DNA of 64,000 bases from JBBRCE01 sp038205115 (GTDB taxonomy: Bacteria > Planctomycetota > Planctomycetia > Pirellulales > JBBRCE01), in NCBI GenBank assembly GCA_038205115.1, contig JBBRCE010000013.1, positions 37,993 through 101,992 of the forward strand, written 5' to 3'. The translations under genes and the position numbers were made by a program. Under the pieces are notes generated by a model. That model made no database searches, was not told the DNA's origin, and saw nothing but the letters and a program-made list of their open reading frames with translations. Positions 26,590 to 35,441 of this stretch are shown piece by piece (position 1 is the stretch's first letter; the number at the start of each line of letters is the position of its first letter).

Positions 26590-27522
26590 ATGAGAATCAT
26601 TCTTGCCAGTCCACGCGGATTTTGCGCCGGCGTGAATATGGCCATCGAAACGCTCGAACTGGCCATTCGATTGTTCGGCACGCCGGTCTACGTGTATCAC
26701 GAAATCGTGCATAACAAATACGTGGTCGAACGCTTTAAGCGCGAGGGCGCGATCTTTATCGACTCCATCGATGAAGTGCCCGACGGCGCGCATCTGCTTT
26801 ATTCGGCCCACGGCGTCTCGCCAGAAATTCGTCAACAGTCCGCGGCGCGCAATCTCAAAACCATCGATGCCACCTGCCCACTGGTGACCAAGGTCCATTT
26901 GGAAGCCGTAAAATACGCCAAAGAAGGCTACAAGATCGTACTCATTGGGCACGACGGTCACGACGAAGTTGTCGGCACCATGGGCGAAGCGCCCGACGCC
27001 TTCATTCTGGTTGAAACGCCGGAAGACGTTGATCGGTTGCAAGTGCCCGCCGGCACGCGGCTATCGTACCTCACGCAAACCACGCTCTCGGTCGACGATG
27101 CGAATCGGATCATTCGGCGTTTGAAAGAGCGATTTCCGGCAATCGTCGGACCGCCCAAAGAAGACATTTGCTACGCTACGCAAAATCGCCAAGAAGCAGT
27201 GCGATTGCTCTCACAAGAAGCGCAAGTGGTGCTGGTGCTGGGCAGCAAAAACAGCTCCAACAGCCAGCGACTGGCCGAATTAGCGCACGAGACCGGCAAG
27301 GCGGCGTATCTGATCGACGGCGCGGCCGATGTTGACGTCGGTTGGTTTCACCCGGACGACACGGTCTTAGTCACCGCCGGCGCCAGTGCGCCGGAGTCGG
27401 TGGTGGCCGAGTGCGTGGAATTCCTGCAATCGCGTTTTGGCGCCACAGTCCAGTCGCGTTCGATTCGCGAAGAAGAAGTTTACTTCCCGCTGCCCAAAGA
27501 GCTGCGCGTGCTGGTCAAGTAA
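26590..27522 (+). CDS. ispH: 4-hydroxy-3-methylbut-2-enyl diphosphate reductase
   Basis: 310 residues from an ATG preceded by AGGA at eight bases. The [4Fe-4S] cysteines are C12 (GFCAGVNMAIE), C96 (DATCPLVTKVH) and C194 (DICYATQNRQ). Substrate residues H41 (YHEIVHN), H124 (GHDGHDEVVGTMGE) and the SSNSQRL / TAGASAPE segments are present. This is the last step of the MEP pathway, making IPP and DMAPP. The divergent placement 222 bases from hpnC suggests shared control of precursor supply and squalene formation. Confidence 0.98.
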   Translation: MRIILASPRGFCAGVNMAIETLELAIRLFGTPVYVYHEIVHNKYVVERFKREGAIFIDSIDEVPDGAHLLYSAHGVSPEIRQQSAARNLKTIDATCPLVTKVHLEAVKYAKEGYKIVLIGHDGHDEVVGTMGEAPDAFILVETPEDVDRLQVPAGTRLSYLTQTTLSVDDANRIIRRLKERFPAIVGPPKEDICYATQNRQEAVRLLSQEAQVVLVLGSKNSSNSQRLAELAHETGKAAYLIDGAADVDVGWFHPDDTVLVTAGASAPESVVAECVEFLQSRFGATVQSRSIREEEVYFPLPKELRVLVK

Positions 27523-27546
27523 TCTGCTAACGCCCTGAACCGTCGG

Positions 27547-28518
27547 TCAAAACGTGAAGCCGGTTTTTAAACCGAGCAGCAGCATTTTCGAATTCGGCTG
27601 CAGCGAGCCGCGGACGACCGCCGATTGGTGCCAGGTCGTGGCGTCAAAGTAACCGCCGAGCATCGCATGTTGACCGCGAATGCCGCCTTCCAGTTGCCCG
27701 GTGACGCCTAGCCGCGGATAGAGAATGGTGTCGTCCAGCGACACATGCTGATACGTGAAGGGCGTCAAACCGAAGCGGCCGGAGCCGTAAAACTCTAAGC
27801 CGTCGTCCAGGTCGCGACGCTTCTCAATGCCGATGTAAGGATAAATCGACCACCAGGTTTCTTCGTAACCCGTGACGAAGGTGCCGGACGGCGCGATATC
27901 GTCGGGCAGGTTGCGGAACCAAAACCGGCTGCCGATGCCCGAGAAAAATGTGACGGCCGGCGCCCAGTCGGGCTCGAACAAGAATTCCAACTCGCCGCGA
28001 AAGCCGATGTAGTTGGTGTGCGACTGCAATGGTTCGTAACTTCCATCGTCGTATTGCACGCCGCCGTCGTAGCCGACTTGACCACCGAATAATTCGCCGC
28101 GCACCCGCTCGTTGCCGTAGCGATGAACATAGCCCAGCGTACTGAGTAAACCGTTTTCGTTGACGAAATCCACTCCGCCGATTTGCTCGTTCCAATGAAA
28201 ATAGTCGAATCGCACGTAGACATCTGATTCGCTGCTTCGCTCGACCAAAGTTGGCGGCACAACGGTCTGGATGATCGTCGGTTGAGCCGGTGCGAGCGTG
28301 GCCAACGATGCCGATTCTTGACGTAACGCGGATCGTTCGACCGGTGCGAGATCGGGCGCCAGTCGCGGTTGGAGATACGGATTTTGGACGGCAAGCGCGC
28401 TCGGCGGCCGATAGGGCGACGTTGAATTCTGCGGCGGTTGCAAGTTGGTGGCATCCAGCGCCAAGCCTGGTGCGCAAATCAACACAAACAGTAACGTCGC
28501 GATGGGACGTAGAGCCAC
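27547..28518 (-). CDS. Exported outer-membrane-barrel-like protein
   Basis: 323 residues from a GTG at 28518 with GGGGAGA seven to eight bases upstream; the resulting N-terminus (ALRPIATLLFVLICAPGLAL) is a signal peptide. The mature protein begins with about 80 Pro/Gln-rich residues, then has alternating aromatic and polar residues, ending GSLQPNSKMLLLGLKTGFTF, a C-terminal beta-signal ending in Phe. This pattern occurs in planctomycete barrel proteins and in similar outer-membrane porin-like proteins. An extended frame upstream of the GTG has no signal and was rejected. Specific function unknown. Confidence 0.7.
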   Translation of the reverse strand: MALRPIATLLFVLICAPGLALDATNLQPPQNSTSPYRPPSALAVQNPYLQPRLAPDLAPVERSALRQESASLATLAPAQPTIIQTVVPPTLVERSSESDVYVRFDYFHWNEQIGGVDFVNENGLLSTLGYVHRYGNERVRGELFGGQVGYDGGVQYDDGSYEPLQSHTNYIGFRGELEFLFEPDWAPAVTFFSGIGSRFWFRNLPDDIAPSGTFVTGYEETWWSIYPYIGIEKRRDLDDGLEFYGSGRFGLTPFTYQHVSLDDTILYPRLGVTGQLEGGIRGQHAMLGGYFDATTWHQSAVVRGSLQPNSKMLLLGLKTGFTF

Positions 28519-28684
28519 GGTAGATTCTCCCCTGCTCAACAGCGGGCATAACCGGCAATAGACGTACGTAGGGTAGCTGCCGGCGGAGAATGGCTCAAGA
28601 CCAATGGCCTTAGACGCTAGCTGCGCAAACGATGGGTTGCCGACAGCGAGTGACTCGCGCAAGAATCTGAGCGCTGGCGCGACA

Positions 28685-29524
28685 TTAAGCCGCTTTGCTG
28701 TCGGTGAGTCGCAGGGCGTCCTCGGCAAACACTTCACTGGATGCCTGTCCGCGATGATCGCGAACTTTGATCTTCGAAAGCAGCCAGCGCCGCGCGGTGC
28801 GAAGCGGCGCGGCGACCAGTCGGTGCGCTTGAATCCAGGCGGGACGCCGGCCATCGATCACTTTGCAAAGTTCTTGCAGTTGATCGGGCCGCTGCTTTCG
28901 CACATGCTTGGCCAGATGGTAGCAATCGGCTCGTTGCAACTGCTGAAGAAGTTTGCGGCACAACCAGTTTTTAGCGGCCCACGGTTTCCAGAGACCGAAG
29001 CAAACTTGGAAGTCGATCAAGTGCGGGCGGCCATCATCGCCAACCAGCACATTCTCGCGCTTGTGCAAATCAACATACGCCAAGTCACGACGATGTACCG
29101 CGGCCAGTAGCAGAATCAGTCGCGGAAAGAACTCATTGTTAGGCGTTGTGGACGAACCAAGTGGGCGGCCATGGATGAAGTCGTGCCCCACGGCATTCCG
29201 CAGCAACTGCCCGTTGGCGTAAATTGGTCCGCAATCCACCGGCAAGCCCGCGATGCCCTGCAAATGGTGCATGGCCAGCGCTTCGCGCGCGGCCAATCGA
29301 CGGCCGAACCAGGCCATCGGCAGTCCGAGGATCGATTGTTGGCGATTGAATTTGCAAACGATGTCGGCGGCAGGGCCGCGGTATCGGGCTGTAGCCGCCC
29401 ACGAGTCGTGTTTGAAGACATCGACCCGCTGGCAAATTTCGCCACGAACTTCAATCGTTTGTGGTGGCTCGGCCGCGCCTAACGCACGAAATAGCGCAGG
29501 TCGCGGGCGGATCTGATCGCTCAT
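28685..29524 (-). CDS. Lipopolysaccharide kinase-like protein (InaA/WaaP-type)
   Basis: 279 residues from the ATG at 29524. Protein-kinase-like core: the catalytic loop is AYVDLHKRENVLVGDDGRPH with the HRD-type Asp in VDLHKREN, and the metal-binding Asp is in LIDFQ. The HFIHG-like segment GHDFIHGRPLG and FGRRLAAREALAMHHL upstream match the Kdo/heptose kinase group. Such proteins phosphorylate the LPS inner core on the cytosolic side. The window encodes LpxC and LpxA too, so an LPS role is plausible, although other small-molecule kinases share this fold. Confidence 0.75.
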   Translation of the reverse strand: MSDQIRPRPALFRALGAAEPPQTIEVRGEICQRVDVFKHDSWAATARYRGPAADIVCKFNRQQSILGLPMAWFGRRLAAREALAMHHLQGIAGLPVDCGPIYANGQLLRNAVGHDFIHGRPLGSSTTPNNEFFPRLILLLAAVHRRDLAYVDLHKRENVLVGDDGRPHLIDFQVCFGLWKPWAAKNWLCRKLLQQLQRADCYHLAKHVRKQRPDQLQELCKVIDGRRPAWIQAHRLVAAPLRTARRWLLSKIKVRDHRGQASSEVFAEDALRLTDSKAA

Positions 29525-29676
29525 CGACACGCTCTATTTTCAAGTGAGTGAGATCGCTTTAACGCACGCGTCGAGATTATTGCCGCATGGCATCGAAATC
29601 GGAAAGAGCACTTTCGCGCAGATATTCTTGTCTGATCGGTCAGAGGGCGGTCGCTCCATTCCATGTAAACAGTCCG

Positions 29677-30156
29677 CTAGCGTCGCGTCGTCGGAGGAGT
29701 TTGCAGCGCTTCCATCGGAATTGCCTCGACCGATTCCTCGGGCACAGTCGCGGTAGGGCGTTTGATGGTGATCACGCGATTTGGTTTTAAGACGGAGGTC
29801 AACCGCTGACCGAATCTCCCCCGCTCGCTGGCGGCTTGCTGGTCGTCAACGGGCCGCACAGGCTCAATTCGCCTCGGTCCTTGCGCTGAGTAACCATTGT
29901 AAACCGGCGGCTGGCTGGGCTGATTGCTCCAAGGGTAATTCATGCCCTGGCGATAGTCGGTTTCGCCCGGACCTGGTGCGTATTCCAGCGGCCAATCGTT
30001 TACGTGGCAATTGCACGGTTTGGCAATTCCGCACCAGAAGTGACGCCACGATTCGCAAAACGAATATTTTGGTCGGCAGCAGGCGCCGCAATCATCGGCA
30101 CACGGTTCGCTGCAGATGCCCGACAACAGAAGCACGGTGATAGCGGCGGCATGCAT
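29677..30156 (-). CDS. Small secreted Cys-rich protein
   Basis: 159 residues from the ATG at 30156. Signal peptide (HAAAITVLLLSGICSEPC), then ten cysteines within about 40 residues (CADDCGACC, FCESWRHFWCG, PCNCH), then a Pro/Gln-rich disordered region (PWSNQPSQPPVYNG) and a basic end. No family recognised. Similar short exported Cys-rich proteins are common in planctomycetes. Confidence 0.6.
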   Translation of the reverse strand: MHAAAITVLLLSGICSEPCADDCGACCRPKYSFCESWRHFWCGIAKPCNCHVNDWPLEYAPGPGETDYRQGMNYPWSNQPSQPPVYNGYSAQGPRRIEPVRPVDDQQAASERGRFGQRLTSVLKPNRVITIKRPTATVPEESVEAIPMEALQTPPTTRR

Positions 30157-30490
30157 AAAGGCGCAATGGGGTTGGAGGGTGTTTGGCAGGCAGGCGAAAG
30201 ACCAGACTTTGATTGGCCATGACTTTCCATCGTCCTCGGACGACCGGCATCTGCAGAAAAATCGGTATGCTAGGCTTTTTCGGTGAGTTTGGGACAAACG
30301 GTAAGATCGTAACGCCTGGGCGTCATCGCGCGGCCAAAATGGGCTGGTTCCACTGACTGCGATAAGTCCTGAATTTCGCAAAACTTGTGGCTGACGATTG
30401 ACCGCCTGTCGTTCGAAGTGGTCCAATTAGCTCCGCCGGATATTTACGGGCAGTTCGTTTCTTTAATGTCTTCAACGGGAGTAACATGCG
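30157..30490. other. Divergent intergenic spacer (334 bases)
   Basis: Spacer between the Cys-rich gene and sodC. I see the sodC ribosome-binding site GGGAG (30477-30481, nine bases before the ATG) but no convincing promoter, RNA gene or repeat. Short antisense frames in the region have no protein-like features. Confidence 0.6.
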
Positions 30491-31105
30491 ATGAAAAAAA
30501 ACAGTTTGGTCGTGGTAGCGGTCGGTTTGATCGTGGCTTGGGCTTGTCAGTTGACCGCCGAAGATAAGAAGCCCACGACCAAGGCGGATATCAAAGCCAC
30601 GACGGAAAAGGTTGCCGAGATCGCCAAAGAAAATCATGAACCGATGCCGCCAATGGTGGGCGTGGCCGTGGTGATGCCCACCAAAGACCACAAAGCGGAA
30701 GGTACGCTGGTATTTACGCAAACATCGACTGGCGTTGAAGTTACCGGCGAAATCACCGGCCTGTCGCCAGGTATGCATGGTTTTCACATTCATGAGTTCG
30801 GTGATGTCCGTGCCGCCGACGGCATGAGCGCTGGCGGGCACTTCAATCCCGAAAAATCGATGCATGGCGATCCCGCGCATGGCGAACATCACGCCGGCGA
30901 TCTCGGCAACATCAAGGCCGATGGCATGGGCAAAGCGGTGGTCAAGACCGAAGCCAAAGGCGTCAAGTTGCACTTCATTTTGGGACGTTCAATTGTGATT
31001 CATGCCAAGGAAGACGACCTCAAGACTCAACCCACCGGCGAGTCTGGTGGACGCGTGGGCGTAGGCGTGATCGGCAGTGCCCAAGTCAAAACCGCCGCCA
31101 AGTAA
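30491..31105 (+). CDS. sodC: Cu/Zn superoxide dismutase lacking disulfide cysteines
   Basis: 204 residues with signal peptide (SLVVVAVGLIVAWACQL). All metal ligands are present: Cu His 99 and 101 (GFHIHEFGD), 117 (bridging, GGHFNP) and 171 (VIHAKEDD), Zn His 125, 134 and Asp 137 (HAGDLGN). The guiding Arg is kept in GGRVG. The two cysteines that normally form the intrasubunit disulfide are missing: the first lies in the loop VRAADGMSA, and GGRVGVGVIG replaces the usual GGRxACGVIG. The mature protein has no cysteine. It disproportionates superoxide in the periplasm. A hairpin terminator follows at 31142-31182. Confidence 0.94.
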   Translation: MKKNSLVVVAVGLIVAWACQLTAEDKKPTTKADIKATTEKVAEIAKENHEPMPPMVGVAVVMPTKDHKAEGTLVFTQTSTGVEVTGEITGLSPGMHGFHIHEFGDVRAADGMSAGGHFNPEKSMHGDPAHGEHHAGDLGNIKADGMGKAVVKTEAKGVKLHFILGRSIVIHAKEDDLKTQPTGESGGRVGVGVIGSAQVKTAAK

Positions 31106-31141
31106 GCGCTCTGCAAGCATCCTTGGTTCGCTATCCAGATC

Positions 31142-31182
31142 AAAAAACCTCCCATTCGTCCCTGACGGGTGGGAGTTTTTTT
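31142..31182 (+). terminator. Intrinsic terminator after sodC
   Basis: Stem CTCCCA / TGGGAG with an inner CGTC / GACG pair, flanked by six A upstream and a run of seven T downstream. The A/T flanks extend the stem. The GGGAG of the 3' arm sits seven bases before the ATG at 31183, so it also serves as a Shine-Dalgarno sequence for the next frame; the two uses overlap. Confidence 0.85.
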
Positions 31183-31874
31183 ATGCGCCGATCGATTCTG
31201 CTGACTGCGTTCTTTTGGTTGAGTTTGCCGGTCGCTCGAGCCGAATTGGATACTTGGACTCGCTTGCCTGCATTTTTCAAGCAGGACAATGGGTCGCCTT
31301 CGCCGGTCGATTAACGATGCCGTGCGATCAAATCGACGGATGTGCCAGCGAACCGATTTTTATGGAACTGCGAGCTGACAACCGAATGTTGGAATCTCTG
31401 ATGCCACTGTTGACGCCTGTCGCGGGATTAGCAATCAAACGGTCCACGCCCGCTAGACGCACGAGCAAGGCACTCGTAGCAGCAAGTGATCGCGCGAATC
31501 TGTCAAATTTGGTTCGACGCATACGTCAGACCGCGCGAATTGACTTGCCGTCCAACTGCGAACAACAAGCCAGCGGCTCGTTGCGCGTGTACGGTAGTTC
31601 GGCGCCGCCGCTAACCGTTCAGCCAACCAGTGTCGCTCCAGTCGGCGCCGCCGTGGAGATTGTCTGCGTCCAACCGCAGCAGATTAAACAACTGCTCGAC
31701 GCGATTGGCGAGCTTTCGCTCGCTGAACAAGCGGTGCAGCAGAGTCTGGTGCAATACGATATGCAGACCGGCGCGCAACGGATGAGCAATCTGCTCCGGC
31801 TGCACGATGTGACTCGGCGTTTGCAGCAGTCCGGCTTGGCTATGAACACAGCGACGATTCGAAGCGAGTTTTAA
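31183..31874 (+). pseudogene. Secreted protein interrupted by one-base frameshift
   Basis: An ATG at 31183 starts a clear signal peptide, RRSILLTAFFWLSLPVARAE, but the frame stops after 43 codons at 31312-31314. In another frame, ELDTWTRLPAFF is continued by QAGQWVAFAGRLTMPCDQID and on to a stop at 31872-31874. Adding one T to the T5 run at 31273-31277 joins them into about 230 residues. The gene is therefore frameshifted, or the base is an assembly error, or translation restarts at the ATG at 31317, which would give 185 residues without a signal. The C-terminal part has a coiled-coil-like stretch (QIKQLLDAIGELSLAEQAVQ). No family recognised. It ends 29 bases before the histidine kinase. Confidence 0.6.
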
Positions 31875-31903
31875 GATCGCGGCCAACTGCTATAATCGGC
31901 GGG

Positions 31904-32662
31904 ATGCAAGACTCCCGAACGAATCACGGCAATCCGAGCGGAGCCGACCAGCGACTGATCGATCAGTACACCGAATTGGTGACGCTATCTGGCGCGCTGG
32001 CTCACGAAATTAAAAATCCGCTGTCGACCATTCGACTCAACATGGAGTTGTTGGCCGAAGATCTCAACGACGCCGTCTCCCCGCGCGAGCGCCGGGCGCG
32101 CAACAAGATTGCCGTAGTCCAGCGTGAATGCCAACGACTGCAGAATCTTCTGGACGACTTTCTGAACTTTGCCCGGCTGCGACGTTTGAATTTAGAGCCG
32201 GGCGATCTCAATGTGGTGATTCGCAGTGTGCTCGATTTTTTCGCGCCGCAGGCGGCCGAACAACAGGTGGAAGTCATTCGCTATCTCGATCCGGATCTGC
32301 CGGGCGTGCTGTTGGATCGCGAAACGCTGAACGCCGCGCTGCTCAACTTCGTGCTGAATGCCCAGCAGGCCATGCCCGGCGGCGGACAGCTTTTGGTCCG
32401 CACGCATGGCGTCACCGGAGGTGTGGCGCTCGATTTGATTGATACCGGTTGCGGTATGGACGAAAAAACGGCCGCCAAAATCTTTCAGGCGTTTTACACC
32501 ACCAAGCCCGGTGGCTCGGGTTTGGGTTTGCCGACCGCGCTAAAAATCATTGAAGCCCACAACGGTCGCATTTCGGTCGAGAGCGAAGTCAATCGCGGCA
32601 CCAAGTTCACAATCTTTTTTCCCACGCCACCACGAATTGGCAAGACGCGCGGCGAAATCTAG
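31904..32662 (+). CDS. Cytosolic sensor histidine kinase
   Basis: 252 residues with HisKA and HATPase_c domains only. Phospho-accepting His 34 is in ALAHEIKNPL. ATP-binding boxes: N in LLNFVLNAQQAM (Asn 152), G1 DTGCGM (180-185), F in FQAFYTTK, G2 GSGLGL (204-209). There are no membrane segments and no PAS or GAF domain, and no response regulator gene beside it, so input and partner are unknown. It may sense through a partner protein; the frameshifted gene lies directly upstream. Confidence 0.93.
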   Translation: MQDSRTNHGNPSGADQRLIDQYTELVTLSGALAHEIKNPLSTIRLNMELLAEDLNDAVSPRERRARNKIAVVQRECQRLQNLLDDFLNFARLRRLNLEPGDLNVVIRSVLDFFAPQAAEQQVEVIRYLDPDLPGVLLDRETLNAALLNFVLNAQQAMPGGGQLLVRTHGVTGGVALDLIDTGCGMDEKTAAKIFQAFYTTKPGGSGLGLPTALKIIEAHNGRISVESEVNRGTKFTIFFPTPPRIGKTRGEI

Positions 32663-32718
32663 ATTTGGCAGTCCGTCAGCGACTCACACGCGAACGGCGT
32701 TGCGACAGGTTGCTCAGT

Positions 32719-33822
32719 TCAGCCGAGAAGCCGGCGGTATAAATCGCCGTAGCTGTTCGCCATCGCCGCCGGCGAATAGCGTTGGCTGATCATCTCGCGT
32801 GCGCGTGCGGCAAGTTCCGCGGCGTTCTGGCCGTCGTCGAGCATGCGGTGGATCGCACCGCCCAGCGCCGCACGATGCTGAATATCGACCAACACGCCAG
32901 TCGTTCCGTGTTCGATGATCGCGCGATGCGCGGCAATGTCGCTGGCAATTACCGGCACGCCGGCAGCCATCGCTTCCAGAATGGCGCTGGAGAGCGCCGC
33001 GCCTTTGGCCGGCGCAATCAAGATGTCCGCCAGTTGCAACCATTGCGGCACATCATCGCGATTGCCCAAAAAATGCACCCACTCGCTAACGTCGTATAAG
33101 CGCGCGTATCGCTGCAGAACATCACGCCGCGGACCGTCGCCGATCAGCAGTAGCACCACTCCGCTGCGGACGATATTCAATTGGTCGGCCGCCCATAACA
33201 ACTTTTTCAGTTGCTGACGATTTTCCAAACGCCCCACGAACACAATCAGCCGGGCATCGGCCGAGTAGCCGCGCTGCTGCATCCACCTCCGGCGAAGTTC
33301 CACGCGCGCGGGTGACGAACAGTCTGTTGCGGCGGTCGATACGACGCCGTCGCCAATCACCGTCAGACGCTCGGCAGGCACGCCAACTTTCAAACAGGCG
33401 TCGCGAACGATCGAACAATTGGCAACCGTCTGCGATCGCTTGGCCAGCCACCTTTCAATCGCGCTAAAGAGAAAGCTCTGGCCCCGCATCACGTGGCGGA
33501 CGCTACAGACAATGTGCGGCGTATTAGCCGCCAGAGCCGCGGTGCGAATGAATCGGTCGGCGTAGCGCGTCCAGATGTGTACGATATCGGGCTGCTGACG
33601 CTTGATTTCGTCACGCAACAGCCGCCAGCAAGTCCAATCGAACTCACGTCGCCTCCGCAAACCGCGGTGATCGCAGGAAAGTCCTCGGCCTTCAAAGGCA
33701 CCATCTAGCGTAATCGCCGATACCTGCCACCGGTCGCGTGGTAGCCGCTCCAGCAACAATAGCATCTGGCGGGCGCTGGCCGAGCCTGTCGAACTCGGCG
33801 AGATATGCAAAATGCGAGGCAT
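32719..33822 (-). CDS. Glycosyltransferase family 4
   Basis: 367 residues. GT-B fold: N-terminal RILHISPSSTGSASARQML, Rossmann-like C-terminal half with LIVFVGRLENRQQLKKLLWA, DGPRRDVLQRYARLYDVSEW, and ILEAMAAGVPVIASDIAAHR, where the EX7E region has changed to AAALSSAILE / AAHR. Likely transfers a sugar from a nucleotide donor onto lipid, LPS or polysaccharide. No membrane segment. It lies alone between the histidine kinase and enolase. Confidence 0.85.
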   Translation of the reverse strand: MPRILHISPSSTGSASARQMLLLLERLPRDRWQVSAITLDGAFEGRGLSCDHRGLRRRREFDWTCWRLLRDEIKRQQPDIVHIWTRYADRFIRTAALAANTPHIVCSVRHVMRGQSFLFSAIERWLAKRSQTVANCSIVRDACLKVGVPAERLTVIGDGVVSTAATDCSSPARVELRRRWMQQRGYSADARLIVFVGRLENRQQLKKLLWAADQLNIVRSGVVLLLIGDGPRRDVLQRYARLYDVSEWVHFLGNRDDVPQWLQLADILIAPAKGAALSSAILEAMAAGVPVIASDIAAHRAIIEHGTTGVLVDIQHRAALGGAIHRMLDDGQNAAELAARAREMISQRYSPAAMANSYGDLYRRLLG

Positions 33823-33922
33823 GAATGTCGTGCGGTTGCACCGAACTCAAATCGAATTCAAATGTTTCGGCCGTTCGGTGAATTGCGTTCGCTATCCTTT
33901 GCACCGCGCGCACATCCGATTG

Positions 33923-35203
33923 CTACTTGCGGCGACGGAACAGCGGACCCGCGTAATCGGCGGATTCGCCCAGCGCGTTTTCGATTCGCAACAGTTGGTT
34001 GTATTTGGCCATTCGATCGGTGCGCGAGGCCGAACCGGTTTTAATCTGGCCGGTCGACAGTGCCACTGCCAAGTCGGCGATGGTGGCATCTTCCGTCTCG
34101 CCGCTGCGGTGGCTGCTGATACTGGTGTAGCCATTGCGATGCGCCAATTGAATGGCTTCGATCGTCTCGGTCAGCGTGCCAATCTGGTTGACCTTGATCA
34201 AAATGCTATTAGCAATGCCTTCGTCGATACCGCGCTGCAACCGCTTGGTGTTGGTGACAAACAGATCGTCACCCACCAGTTGCACTTTGTCGCCCAGCTT
34301 TTGACTGAGCATTTTCCAGCCTTCCCAATCGTCTTCCGAGCAGCCGTCTTCGATCGAGCAGATCGGATACTTGTCGACCCAGGCGGCCAAAAAGTCAACC
34401 ATCCCGCGCGAATCAATCGATTTGCCGTCGATCTTATAGGTTTTGCTTTTCGAGTCGTAAAACTCGGTGGCTGCGGCATCCAGGGCGATAAAGACTTGCT
34501 CGCCCGGCTTGTAGCCGGCCTTGCTGATGGCTTCGATGATTAGGTCCAGCGCTTCGCCGTTGCTCTTGAGATCGGGGGCGAAACCGCCTTCGTCACCGAC
34601 GGCCGTATTCAGCTTTTTGCTGTGCAATACTTTTTTGAGGTTGTGAAACACCTCGACACCGCAACGCAACGCGTCGCTGAACGTCTCGAAGCCGAGCGGC
34701 ATGACCATGAATTCTTGGATATCCACCGCGTTGTCCGCGTGCGCGCCGCCATTGATGATGTTCATCATTGGGGCCGGCAACAACTTGGCGCCCACGCCAC
34801 CCAGGTAACGGTAGAGCGGCAGTCCGCAATGATCGGCGGCGGCGTGCGCCACGGCCAGCGAGACGCCTAAAATGGCATTCGCGCCCAAATTCTTTTTGTT
34901 TTCTGTACCGTCCAATTCAATCATCTGACGGTCGATGCCCGCTTGATCCAAAGCGTCGTAGCCGTTCAGTTCGGACGAAAGCCGATCGTTGACGTTTTCG
35001 ACAGCCGTCAGCACGCCCTTGCCCATGAAATGTTTGTCGTCTTTGTCGCGCAGTTCCCAGGCTTCATGCACGCCGGTGCTGGCGCCACTAGGCACCGCCG
35101 CGCGCCCAAACGAGCCATCAATGAGCGTGACATCCACTTCCACGGTGGGATTACCGCGGCTATCGAGAATTTGACGGGCTTGAATGTCAACAATGGTGCT
35201 CAT
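33923..35203 (-). CDS. eno: Enolase
   Basis: 426 residues starting STIVDIQARQILDSRGNPTVEVDVTL after AGGA at eight bases. Signatures: SGASTGVHEAWELRD, GVSLAVAHAAADH, ALDAAATEFYD, SIEDGCSEDDWEGWK with metal-binding Asp/Glu, LVGDDLFVTNTKRL, ILIKVNQIGTLTE, and SHRSGETEDATIADLAVAL. Converts 2-phosphoglycerate to phosphoenolpyruvate in the cytoplasm. A stand-alone gene. Confidence 0.98.
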   Translation of the reverse strand: MSTIVDIQARQILDSRGNPTVEVDVTLIDGSFGRAAVPSGASTGVHEAWELRDKDDKHFMGKGVLTAVENVNDRLSSELNGYDALDQAGIDRQMIELDGTENKKNLGANAILGVSLAVAHAAADHCGLPLYRYLGGVGAKLLPAPMMNIINGGAHADNAVDIQEFMVMPLGFETFSDALRCGVEVFHNLKKVLHSKKLNTAVGDEGGFAPDLKSNGEALDLIIEAISKAGYKPGEQVFIALDAAATEFYDSKSKTYKIDGKSIDSRGMVDFLAAWVDKYPICSIEDGCSEDDWEGWKMLSQKLGDKVQLVGDDLFVTNTKRLQRGIDEGIANSILIKVNQIGTLTETIEAIQLAHRNGYTSISSHRSGETEDATIADLAVALSTGQIKTGSASRTDRMAKYNQLLRIENALGESADYAGPLFRRRK

Positions 35204-35441
35204 GGCTTCGTTCCTGATGATAGTCTGACTTCTAAAAGCGATCTCGAACCGTCTGTTGTGCAGTATGGGCTGGCCGACGCACTGGACCGCCGATTATTTT
35301 GCCCGATCGAACGCTGGTTCGCTAGACGTAATGAGTACGGCGGTCGTTTGACGTCTGACGGGCGACCGGCGTAAATTACGGGAATCGCAATCGCCATCCG
35401 CTACTCCGGGCATACTTTGTCAAGAATGGAGGCCCTTCGTC

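Noticed and set aside
33840..33879. ACCGAAC/GTTCGGT inverted repeat between GT4 and enolase genes
   Set aside because: Seven-base arms with a 26-base loop are weak and expected by chance at this composition.
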